Notes under the pieces: model-generated
What the model saw: the letters and a program-made list of their open reading frames with translations, nothing else
What the model was told of the DNA's origin: nothing
Databases searched by the model: none
Part shown: positions 1 through 5,789 of the stretch, in pieces
How the letters are laid out: each line of letters begins with the position of its first letter
Numbering within the stretch: the first letter of the stretch is position 1
Source: CAZPUI01 sp964415525
GTDB taxonomy: Bacteria; Acidobacteriota; Holophagae; Holophagales; Holophagaceae
NCBI GenBank assembly: GCA_964415525.1
Contig: CAYQAS010000173.1
Coordinates: forward strand, 1 to 6,835
Direction of reading: 5' to 3'
DNA: 6,835 bases
Program-made: the position numbers and the translations under genes

Positions 1-711
1 CTCGATCACGACGCCCCGAAGCGGATCGATCTTGGAAAGCCGCTCCACCTCGTCGCCCCAGAGCTCGATGCGGTAGGCCACATCCTCGTAGGCCGGATAG
101 ACCTCGATGACATCGCCCCGCACGCGGAAGGTGCCGGGTTCGTAAGCCACCTGATTGCGGGCGTACTGGATGGCCACCAGGTCCCGCAGCAGCATGGCGC
201 GGTCCTTGGTCTGGCCCACTTCGAGCGTCGCCGAAAGGCTCAGGTAGGAACTCGGATCGCCCAGGCCGTAGATGCAGCTGACGGAGGCCACCACGATGGT
301 GTCCCGCCGCTCCAACAGGTTGCGCGTAGCGGAAAGCCGAAGCTTCTCCAGCTCATCGTTGATGGAGGCGTCCTTCTCGATGAAGAGGTCGCGCTCTGGC
401 ACGTAGGCCTCGGGCTGGTAGTAGTCGTAGTAGCTGACGAAATACTCGACGGCGTTCTCGGGGAAGAACTGCTTGAACTCGCTGAAGAGCTGCGCCGCCA
501 GCGTTTTGTTGGGCGCGAAGATGAGCGCCGGGCGGTTCAGCTGCGCGATGACGCTGGCCACCGTGAACGTCTTGCCCGAGCCAGTGACGCCCAGCAGCGT
601 CTGGAAGCGATCCCCCGCCTCCAGGCCCGCACAGAGCTGGGCAATGGCCTCCGGCTGATCCCCGGCAGGCGAATACGGCGCGTGGAGCTTGAAGAGAGCG
701 GGATGAGCCAT
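1..711 (-). CDS. uvrB: UvrB, excinuclease ABC subunit B (N-terminal 237 codons; 3' end cut by window edge)
   Basis: UvrB is the damage-verifying helicase-like subunit of cytoplasmic nucleotide excision repair. It is loaded on DNA by UvrA and then recruits UvrC for incision. The reading frame is open from ATG at 711 to the left edge. The Walker A motif GVTGSGKT lies at residues 41-48, after the typical 'SPAGDQPEAI' segment (14-23). APNKTLAAQL follows at 66-75. The tyrosine-rich beta-hairpin region that inserts between DNA strands (YYDYYQPEAYVP) is at 94-105, and SVSCIYGLGDP comes further on. UvrB is usually about 660-700 residues, so roughly a third is present; Walker B and the UvrC-binding C-terminus lie outside. 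The start is supported by homology; the upstream Shine-Dalgarno is weak. The nearest upstream gene, the desaturase, is 436 bases away, so uvrB probably has its own promoter. Identity is very secure. Confidence 0.97.
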   Translation of the reverse strand, partial: MAHPALFKLHAPYSPAGDQPEAIAQLCAGLEAGDRFQTLLGVTGSGKTFTVASVIAQLNRPALIFAPNKTLAAQLFSEFKQFFPENAVEYFVSYYDYYQPEAYVPERDLFIEKDASINDELEKLRLSATRNLLERRDTIVVASVSCIYGLGDPSSYLSLSATLEVGQTKDRAMLLRDLVAIQYARNQVAYEPGTFRVRGDVIEVYPAYEDVAYRIELWGDEVERLSKIDPLRGVVIE

Positions 712-1147
712 GGAAGGATTGTCCCAGGGAGGCAGACGAATTTCGCTTTCTTTTTCCCGAAAATGGGCTCATGTCAGCCAAGCCATTGCGATTGGGAGGT
801 CAGGAAGCGATGGCCATTCATGGTTCCGGCGCCATGGAAGGGCCGGATGCCTTGAATACAGGGGGAATCCAGGCACCTCGATCATTGTTCATTGCCGAGT
901 TGAACCGTTCTTTATCAGACAACAAACAACAACGACCGACGAGGCATCGATCGTTTGCCATCCGTGTTCCTCCGTGTGCATCCGTGGAAAGAAGAATCCG
1001 TCCACGGATACACACTGATGGATACGGATGAAAAGGAGGCCTAGCTTCCCACGGGCAGATGTGGCCCCATCCTCGGATCACCCTGCGCATGCATAGAGCC
1101 GTCAACTCCTCCGCCAGAAGCGGAAGCACCGTATCAGGCGATGATCC
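712..1147. other. Intergenic region between desaturase and uvrB, no gene seen
   Basis: This 436-base stretch should contain the 3' end of the desaturase transcript and the promoter and leader of uvrB. No convincing protein is encoded: the short frames crossing it have no recognisable motifs, and some translate the repeat arms. The A+T-richer patch around 880-945 is the likeliest place for a uvrB promoter (minus-strand TGATAAAG at 910-917 is a weak -10 candidate), but I could not pair it with a good -35 box. No clear LexA-type operator was seen. The main structure is the hairpin at 958-1031, listed separately. No strong terminator with a U-tract follows the desaturase stop. Confidence 0.6.
958..1031. 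repeat. Imperfect inverted repeat (30-bp arms, 14-base loop) with about 10-base internal periodicity
   Basis: The left arm (958-987) and right arm (1002-1031) are reverse complements at about 24 of 30 positions, including an uninterrupted 8-bp block next to the loop (ATCCGTGG against CCACGGAT). Each arm is built from degenerate units about 10 bases long: ATCCGTG or CTCCGTG recurs three times on the left, and forms of CACGGAT/TACGGAT recur on the right. The design resembles the dispersed 'CACGGATG' intergenic repeats I recall from several GC-rich phyla, though I cannot search for other copies here. It lies between the desaturase stop and the uvrB start, so it could act as a transcript-end stem-loop, a nucleoid-protein site or a REP-like mobile repeat. 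Confidence 0.75.
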
Positions 1148-2308
1148 TCAGGCGTGCAGCGCCCGTTTCACGGCGCGCCGCGCCCCCTTCCATTCCTCCC
1201 AGGCGGAGCCCAGTTCCGCCCGGTGCTGGTCCAGGGTGACCCTCCACTCGGCCCGGCGCTCTTCCCAGGCCTGCTGGAGGCCTTCCTTCTTCTGCTTCAG
1301 ATTCGCCCGCCACTCGGAACGCGTCTGCTCCCAGGCCACCTGCCGGTCATGGAAGGCCTTGAGCGCCTGATCCAATCGCAAGTGAGCGGCCTCGAGCCGG
1401 GAAACGGCGGGTTCCGCGACACTCGGCGCGGCCTTGGCCAGCCGGGCGCGCAGGGTCTTCTCCTCCATGTTCAGCTCCGCCCGGCGGATCACGGGTTCGG
1501 AAACCCGGCGCAGCCCCTTCACCAAGCCCATCCAGCGAAGGACATTCAGCAGCCACTTGGTGCTGTCGTACTGGTACCACTTCACACCATTGCGGTAGTC
1601 CCACTGCCACATGTGGTGGAAGTTGTGGTATCCCTCGCCGTAGGTCAGGGGCGCCAGGATGGCGCTGTCCCGGGCGGTGTTGGCATCGGTGTACGGTCGT
1701 GAACCCAGAACGTGGGCCGCGCTGTTGATGAAGAACGTCGTATGGTGCGTGATGACGATGCGCAGCACGAGGCCGATGACGAAGTGCCCCCAGAAGTTGC
1801 CCGTCAGAAGTCCAACAAAAACCGGAATCAGGGCCACGATAGCGCCAATCAGGAAGTGGTGACGATCCTGCCATCGCACCATTGGATCCTTTTCGAGGTC
1901 CGCAACACCCTCCACGGGATGATCCTGGCTCTCCATCACCCAACCCCAGTGGGCGTACCAAAAGCCCTTCTGGATGGCATAGGGGTCCCGAGGCGTATCC
2001 ACGTGCTTGTGGTGCACCCGGTGATCACTGGACCACTTGAGAGCGGAGTTCTCGAAGCTGGCGGCACCGAAGACCAGCAGCAGGAAGCGCACCGGTGCTG
2101 CGGCCTGGAAGGCGCGGTGGCTGAAGAGGCGGTGATAGCCCGCGCTGATGGCCGTACCGATGACGAAGACCATGGCCAGGCAGATCAGCCACTCGCTCCA
2201 GCGGAAGCCGTTCTGGATCAGGTGCAGCGGAACCAGCACAACGGCAAGCACGAGCGTCCCTACCAGGAAGGATGTATTCAGGATGTTCCAAGGATGGTTC
2301 TTCGACAC
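1148..2308 (-). CDS. Membrane fatty-acid (acyl-CoA/acyl-lipid delta-9 type) desaturase with C-terminal repeat tail
   Basis: This is a predicted integral-membrane di-iron enzyme that uses O2 and reducing equivalents to place a double bond in a fatty acyl chain. The three histidine boxes are HRLFSH (59-64), HRVHH (96-100) and HNFHH (228-232), with N195/H199 matching the extra metal-site residues of stearoyl-CoA desaturase. The 37-residue and 29-residue spacings (59 to 96, 199 to 228) equal those I recall from mouse SCD1. Hydrophobic segments lie at about 13-31, 38-56, 72-85, 152-169 and 173-187. I chose the GTG at 2308 (386 aa) because GGAG precedes it by 5 bases and the core begins just after; the frame stays open upstream to 2731, but that part reads through noncoding repeat and terminator DNA. 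After about residue 275 comes a roughly 110-residue charged helical tail absent from the core family, ending in 22-residue repeats. Position of desaturation and acyl carrier are not determinable. Confidence 0.92.
   Translation of the reverse strand: MSKNHPWNILNTSFLVGTLVLAVVLVPLHLIQNGFRWSEWLICLAMVFVIGTAISAGYHRLFSHRAFQAAAPVRFLLLVFGAASFENSALKWSSDHRVHHKHVDTPRDPYAIQKGFWYAHWGWVMESQDHPVEGVADLEKDPMVRWQDRHHFLIGAIVALIPVFVGLLTGNFWGHFVIGLVLRIVITHHTTFFINSAAHVLGSRPYTDANTARDSAILAPLTYGEGYHNFHHMWQWDYRNGVKWYQYDSTKWLLNVLRWMGLVKGLRRVSEPVIRRAELNMEEKTLRARLAKAAPSVAEPAVSRLEAAHLRLDQALKAFHDRQVAWEQTRSEWRANLKQKKEGLQQAWEERRAEWRVTLDQHRAELGSAWEEWKGARRAVKRALHA
1151..1342 (-). repeat. 22-residue (66-base) tandem repeats in the desaturase C-terminus
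   Basis: Residues 323-344, 345-366 and 367-386 of the desaturase align as two full copies and one partial copy of a 22-residue unit. Each begins xxAWE, and the two full copies have a second Trp at unit position 11 (W326/W333 and W348/W355; W370 in the last copy), with a Leu at positions 15 and 22. The rest is rich in Arg, Glu, Gln and Lys. No proline or glycine pair breaks the helix, so a long amphipathic helix or coiled coil is expected. The DNA copies have diverged, so this is an established protein repeat and not a recent slippage product. Confidence 0.8.
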
Positions 2309-2449
2309 GCGCACTCCAGCAACCAGGACACTCGCGAGCACAGTGTCGGTCAGGGCAGATCCAGGACAACGGCGGGCTTCTGCCCAGAGCCTTAGATGCC
2401 GGGGAGCGGCGGGACTTCCAGACAAGCCGATGGAGACATGCATCCCGAA

Positions 2450-2484
2450 GGTCGGTGGTCGGTGGTCGGTGGTCGGTGGTCGGT
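2450..2484. repeat. Five perfect tandem copies of the 7-base unit GGTCGGT
   Basis: The plus strand reads five identical GGTCGGT units in a row and then decays into GGCCGA; the minus strand reads ACCGACC. The array is in a noncoding spacer. Frames crossing it translate to the low-complexity 'HRPPTTD'-like peptide that often appears in mis-called proteins. The exactness of the copies suggests recent expansion by slippage or active spreading of the unit. Because 7 is not a multiple of 3, copy changes would shift any frame, which also argues against coding. Confidence 0.9.
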
Positions 2485-2573
2485 GGCCGATTCCCGCCTC
2501 AAGGTCAACGTCGTCGGCGGCTGGACCTTGCACACCGGAGCCCTGGGAACCAAGCGGCATAAATGAAGCCGAT

Positions 2574-2612
2574 GAAAAGAGGACGAGGCACCCCGCGGTG
2601 CCTCGTCCTCTT
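2574..2612 (-). terminator. Intrinsic terminator of the hdr-flx operon
   Basis: A perfect 16-bp inverted repeat (arms 2577-2592 and 2597-2612, AAGAGGACGAGGCACC and its complement) encloses the 4-base loop CCGC. Read on the minus strand it lies 18 bases after the flxA stop codon and is followed by TTTTC, as expected for Rho-independent termination. In the plus direction the 3' flank (TTGTGAA) is a poor U-tract. It separates the redox operon from the desaturase. Confidence 0.9.
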
Positions 2613-2630
2613 GTGAATCGCCTGTTTGCC

Positions 2631-3470
2631 TCAGTACTCCGCAGGCAGGACTTGCAGCTGGGCGAGCGTGTAGACCGGGCCATCCTTGCAGACATAGCTG
2701 CTTCCAGTGTTGCAGCGGCCGCACTTGCCAAGGCCGCACTTCATGCGGTTCTCAAGGGTCGTGAAGACCTGGTCCGGCGCGAAACCGAGCTTCTCAAGCA
2801 CCGGCAGCGTCAACTTGATCATGATGGGCGGGCCGCAGACGATGGCGACGGTGTTCTCCGCGGAGAGCCCCAGCTGCTCCACGACCGGCGGCACATAGCC
2901 CACCTTGCCTGTCCAGTCCGGCGTCTCACCGCCGGGATCCACCGTGCAAACGAGTTTCATGTCCGGACGCTCGGACCATGCCTTCAGCTCGTGCTTGTAG
3001 ACCAGATCGTTCACGCTCCGTGCGCCGTAGACCACCGTGATGTCCTTGAACCAGTCACGCAGGTCCAGGCAGTTCCAGATGACCGAACGGAGCGGCGGCA
3101 GGGCGATGCCGCCCGCGATGAAGACGAGGTTCTTGCCCTTCCAGTCCTCGATGGGAAAGACATTGCCGTAGGGCCCGCGGAAGCCGACGATGTCGCCCAC
3201 TTCCTTGTCCGCCAGCGCCGCCGTCACGCGCCCGGTTTCCCGGAACGTGCATTCGATGTAGCCCTTGCGGGTGGGACTCGACGCGATGCAGAACGTGCTT
3301 TCGCCCTCGCCAAAGGCGCTGTAGAGCCCGAACTGGCCGGTCTTGAACGAGAAGGCCTCGCCCTCCGCCGCGTCCACGAACTCCAGCCGGAAGGTCTTGA
3401 CCCCCGGCGCTTCCGACGTGATGGCCGCAATGCGCATCAGGGAAGGCAGGTAGATGTTGTTGTCACTCAT
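2631..3470 (-). CDS. flxA: FlxA-type FAD/NAD(P)-binding oxidoreductase subunit with [2Fe-2S] cluster (AsrB/HydG/PyrK-like)
   Basis: This 279-residue ferredoxin-NADP+ reductase-like protein is the likely NAD(P)H entry point of the complex. An N-terminal beta-barrel (about 8-107) carries the flavin-binding stretch FCIASSPT (60-67), GRVT (80-83) and GPYGNVFP (99-106). The Rossmann half has GGIALPPLRSV (120-130) and VCGPPIMIK (211-219), the nicotinamide-binding loops. The C-terminus has four cysteines, C245, C250, C253 and C261, spaced as in the [2Fe-2S] subunit PyrK. Length fits anaerobic sulfite reductase subunit B and sulfhydrogenase gamma subunits. It is the last gene of the operon, 32 bases after flxB, with a modest GGTGA ribosome site and a terminator directly behind. 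The absence of sulfite reductase or NiFe-hydrogenase genes and the HdrA/FlxD neighbours favour the Flx role. Whether it prefers NADH or NADPH cannot be read from sequence. Confidence 0.88.
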   Translation of the reverse strand: MSDNNIYLPSLMRIAAITSEAPGVKTFRLEFVDAAEGEAFSFKTGQFGLYSAFGEGESTFCIASSPTRKGYIECTFRETGRVTAALADKEVGDIVGFRGPYGNVFPIEDWKGKNLVFIAGGIALPPLRSVIWNCLDLRDWFKDITVVYGARSVNDLVYKHELKAWSERPDMKLVCTVDPGGETPDWTGKVGYVPPVVEQLGLSAENTVAIVCGPPIMIKLTLPVLEKLGFAPDQVFTTLENRMKCGLGKCGRCNTGSSYVCKDGPVYTLAQLQVLPAEY

Positions 3471-3502
3471 GACTTCACCGCCAAAGAGGGTCGCGTCCAG
3501 AA

Positions 3503-4507
3503 CTAGGCTTGTGCCACTTCGGCCAGGTGCTCGCGGAGGTTCATGTCAACTGGACAGGCGCGGCTGCACTTGCCACAGCCGACGCAGCCGAACATGGCGT
3601 ACCGCTCGGGGTAGGTGCGGAACTTGTGCTGGATGCGCTGCCGCCACCGCTGGCTCTGGTGCTCCCGAGGGTTATGTCCGGAGGCATGGAGCGTGAAGTG
3701 GGCGAGGCCGCAGCTGTCCCAGCACCGGAGCCGTTCGCCGCGCTTGGGATCCGCCTCTTCCTGGATGTCGAAACAGAGACATGTGGGGCAGACGTAGGCG
3801 CAGGCCCCACAGCCCACGCAGCGCAGAGACTGGTCGCGCCAGATGTCCGTGTCGAAGCGGGCGCCGATGCGCTCCTCCAGCGTCCGGCCATCGAAGGCCT
3901 GGGGCACGTCCACCACGGGCCGCGGCGTGCGACCACCGACAGACTGGAAAGCCTGGGGTGCCAGGGCCTGAAGCGCCTCCCCCTTGGGGGTCAGGACTTC
4001 CGCCAACCAGCCGCCTTCGGTTTCCTGCAGGAAGAGATCACTCCCCGCGCGATGGTCCGGCGCCCCGCCGAGGGAGGTGCAGAAGCAGGCCTCGTCCGCC
4101 TGGGTACAGGCCAGCCCGATCACCGTGGTGGCAGCCATGCGAGTGTTGAAGAAGACATCGCGGCTGTCCCAGTTGAAGACGGCATCCAGGGGCGAGAAAG
4201 CCCCGGCCTCACAGGGGCGCAGTCCGAACAGCACCGTGGGCTGGGGTTCGGGGATGGCGCTCTCAAGCTGAACGGAGCCGCCCGCCAGGGTGTAGCGCAT
4301 GAGGCGCTCCACCTTGGGGAAGACGACATCCTTGGCGCTGAGGGTGGTCTGAAGATGGCCGAGGGACACGTCGGAGACACGCTCGACTGGCTGCATTTCC
4401 GTGCGACCGTCGCGTTCGACCGCCGCGAGGATGCGGTGACCGGCGCCGCGCAGGGCCGCGAAGAGACTGTCCAGACCGTCGGGTGAGATGAAGAAAGGAT
4501 TCGCCAT
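3503..4507 (-). CDS. flxB: FlxB-type iron-sulfur protein (AsrA / sulfhydrogenase beta-like, two [4Fe-4S] sites)
   Basis: This 334-residue electron-transfer protein probably relays electrons between the FlxA flavin and the other iron-sulfur subunits. The N-terminal two-thirds has two features of the AsrA/HydB family: GLRPCEAGAF (95-104) and GLACTQADEACFCTSLGG (131-148). The C-terminal part holds two ferredoxin motifs: C230-x2-C233-x2-C236-x3-C240-P, followed by C243 and C245, and C308-x2-C311-x2-C314-x3-C318-P. C262 and C266 lie between them. ATG at 4507 is 6 bases after the flxC stop, with an AGGG ribosome site overlapping that stop region. The pairing of this protein with an AsrB/HydG-like gene is what is seen in sulfhydrogenases, anaerobic sulfite reductase and Flx complexes; the HdrA/MvhD-type context selects the last. 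The letter B rather than C is by order and similarity, recalled rather than searched. Confidence 0.85.
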   Translation of the reverse strand: MANPFFISPDGLDSLFAALRGAGHRILAAVERDGRTEMQPVERVSDVSLGHLQTTLSAKDVVFPKVERLMRYTLAGGSVQLESAIPEPQPTVLFGLRPCEAGAFSPLDAVFNWDSRDVFFNTRMAATTVIGLACTQADEACFCTSLGGAPDHRAGSDLFLQETEGGWLAEVLTPKGEALQALAPQAFQSVGGRTPRPVVDVPQAFDGRTLEERIGARFDTDIWRDQSLRCVGCGACAYVCPTCLCFDIQEEADPKRGERLRCWDSCGLAHFTLHASGHNPREHQSQRWRQRIQHKFRTYPERYAMFGCVGCGKCSRACPVDMNLREHLAEVAQA

Positions 4508-4513
4508 GCTGCC

Positions 4514-5314
4514 CTACCGGATGAAGGTCTCTTTGTCGTCGGGACGGAACGTGCCAAGCGCGTAGTCGCTGCGGGCACTGCGCCCGGCGCGCTGGCCGAA
4601 ATGCCGTTCGGTGCTCTGCTGCCCGGCAAAGCTCAGCAGGTGCACCGGGATGCCCACGGGACAGGCTCGTCCGCAGTCGCCGCAGGCCACGCAGCGGCCC
4701 GCGAGATGCATGGCGCGGACCATGTGGTACTGCAAGTTGCCCGTGGCATGGGCCGGCACCGGCACCCACTGGGGCCGGTTGCAGTCCATGGTGCATCGCC
4801 CGCAGTAGCACATGGGGCAGCTGCTGCGGCACGCGTAGCACTTCACGCAGCGGCTCAGCTCGCCCTGCCAGTAGGCCCAACGGGCCTTCTGGTCCATGGC
4901 CGCCAGTCGCTCCAGCGCCTCACGGTCCTCGGCCTTCAGGTCGGGCTGCTGGAGCGCCACGTGCAGCTCCAGGGCCTCGGCCCCTTCCAACACCTGGACG
5001 GTCTCGCCTTCCACCACCAGCACCGTCAGCTCCTCGTTCCGAAGCTGGCGTTCCGCCATCAGCTGCAGCACGGCCCGCTGGGTCTGGGGCAGCGCCACCA
5101 GGGCGATCCGGCCCAGCTTCTTCAACTCGGCCTTGGCGAGGTAGGTGGCGAGGTTCTGGACACAAGCCGCATCCATCACGAGCCGGTCGGCCTCATCCGC
5201 AGTGCGGGCGAAGGTCGCGCGACGACGGCCGCTGGTGCCTTCGACGTAGCCCACCACCACCTGCACGGCGTTCGTGGACAGCAGTTCCTTGGCTTTCGCT
5301 CTCAGCGCTTCCAT
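4514..5314 (-). CDS. flxC: FlxC-type cysteine-rich iron-sulfur protein
   Basis: This 266-residue protein has an N-terminal domain (about 1-145) without recognisable cofactor motifs and a cysteine-rich C-terminal half. The first cluster region has eight cysteines within 23 residues (C156, C159, C162, C166, C169, C171, C174, C178); the first four form a classic Cx2Cx2Cx3CP ferredoxin motif. A second motif is C208-x2-C211-x2-C214-x3-C218-P. Together these predict two [4Fe-4S] clusters, with the four extra cysteines unexplained. The likely role is an electron relay among FlxB, FlxD and HdrA. I chose ATG at 5314: it sits 2 bases after the flxD stop, with GGAG spanning the end of flxD 5 bases before it, so translation is probably coupled. 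The frame remains open upstream to 5629, but that part overlaps flxD in another frame and is rejected. The N-terminal domain is faintly like F420-type beta subunits, an inference of low certainty. Confidence 0.82.
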   Translation of the reverse strand: MEALRAKAKELLSTNAVQVVVGYVEGTSGRRRATFARTADEADRLVMDAACVQNLATYLAKAELKKLGRIALVALPQTQRAVLQLMAERQLRNEELTVLVVEGETVQVLEGAEALELHVALQQPDLKAEDREALERLAAMDQKARWAYWQGELSRCVKCYACRSSCPMCYCGRCTMDCNRPQWVPVPAHATGNLQYHMVRAMHLAGRCVACGDCGRACPVGIPVHLLSFAGQQSTERHFGQRAGRSARSDYALGTFRPDDKETFIR

Positions 5315-5316
5315 GG

Positions 5317-5754
5317 CTACTCCACCCCCGCGCCCTGAAGCGCCTGGAATTCTTCGTAGGGCCCCAGCTCCCGGATCGTCGCGGTGACGTCGTTCACCAG
5401 CTGCCCCCACTTGGCGCCTTCCGCAGCAGAGACCCACGAAAAGACCACCCGGCGGGTGTCGATGCCCATGCTGACCATCAGGTCCTGGAAGACCATCCAG
5501 CGCCGCCGGGCGTGGTAGTTGCCCGAGGTGTAGTGGCAGTCGTTCGGGTGGCAGCCCGAGATCATCACGCCATCCGCCCCGCGCTCGAAGGCCTTGAGGA
5601 TCAGCATGAAGTCGATGCGCCCCGTGCAAGGCATGCGCAACACCCGAACGTTCGGCGCGTACTTGATGCGGCTGGTCCCGGTCAGGTCAGCGCCCGCATA
5701 GGTGCACCAGTTGCAGACAAAGGCCGTGATCTTCGGCTCGAACACCTCAGACAT
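5317..5754 (-). CDS. flxD: MvhD/FlxD family iron-sulfur protein linking the donor module to HdrA
   Basis: This 145-residue protein belongs to the MvhD family, the small subunit that docks on HdrA and hands it electrons from a hydrogenase or, in Flx systems, from an NADH dehydrogenase module. Hallmarks are VCNWCTYAGADLTGTSR (13-29), MPCTGR (41-46) and GCHPNDCHY (67-75). The five cysteines C14, C17, C43, C68 and C73 are the family's [2Fe-2S] ligand set and its conserved neighbours. I chose ATG at 5754: GGGAG lies 6 bases upstream, and the family normally starts close to this point ('MSE.FEPKI'). A second in-frame ATG at 5793 overlaps the hdrA stop as ATGA and would add 13 residues; it lacks a comparable ribosome site. 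The gene follows hdrA by 35 bases and precedes flxC by 2. No hydrogenase gene follows, as would be usual after mvhD in methanogens. Confidence 0.92.
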   Translation of the reverse strand: MSEVFEPKITAFVCNWCTYAGADLTGTSRIKYAPNVRVLRMPCTGRIDFMLILKAFERGADGVMISGCHPNDCHYTSGNYHARRRWMVFQDLMVSMGIDTRRVVFSWVSAAEGAKWGQLVNDVTATIRELGPYEEFQALQGAGVE

Positions 5755-5789
5755 GGTGTGCTCCCGTGTCGAATTCAATGCTTCGCGGC

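Larger units (their letters stand above)
2309..2630. promoter_or_regulatory. Intergenic region upstream of the desaturase (promoter/leader expected)
   Basis: This 322-base spacer lies between the flxA stop and the desaturase start. It contains, from high to low coordinates, the flx operon terminator, a 7-base tandem repeat and the desaturase leader. A Shine-Dalgarno GGAG (minus strand, 2317-2314) sits 5 bases before the GTG start. A short inverted repeat, GACACT...AGTGTC with a 9-base spacer, lies at 2327-2347, about 20 bases before the start codon; it could be an operator or a leader hairpin. The best sigma-70-like candidate, minus-strand TTGTCC at about 2370, lacks a convincing -10 partner. 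No protein gene is supported here. Confidence 0.5.

Noticed and set aside
771..1031. Small open frames (86-103 residues, both strands) in the uvrB-desaturase spacer
   Set aside because: They have no good ribosome sites or motifs and translate through the hairpin repeat.
1031..1050. Possible desaturase terminator (minus-strand GGAAGC...GCCTCC followed by TTTT)
   Set aside because: The 6-bp stem has an A-C mismatch on the minus strand and a 3-base loop; it is too weak to call.
2450..2484. CRISPR-like array
   Set aside because: The units are 7 bases with no spacers, so this is a simple tandem repeat; no cas gene is nearby.
2309..2731. N-terminal extension of the desaturase frame to a 527-residue protein
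   Set aside because: The added part translates noncoding DNA: the 7-base repeat, the terminator hairpin and the 3' end of flxA in another frame. The GTG at 2308 has a well-placed GGAG.
2148..3506. 452-residue open frame on the plus strand
   Set aside because: It runs antisense through flxA, the terminator, the 7-base repeat and the desaturase start. It shows no motif, and such long antisense frames are common at high GC.
3509..4486. 325-residue open frame on the plus strand
   Set aside because: It is an almost exact antisense shadow of flxB, which has two clear ferredoxin motifs and a ribosome site.
2631..4507. Anaerobic sulfite reductase (asrA/asrB) operon
   Set aside because: The two subunits resemble AsrB and AsrA, but no siroheme-type AsrC follows and the upstream genes are HdrA and MvhD types, which fits Flx-Hdr better.
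5315..5629. N-terminal extension of the FlxC frame to 371 residues
   Set aside because: It overlaps flxD in another frame and lacks family features; ATG at 5314 has a ribosome site and normal operon spacing.
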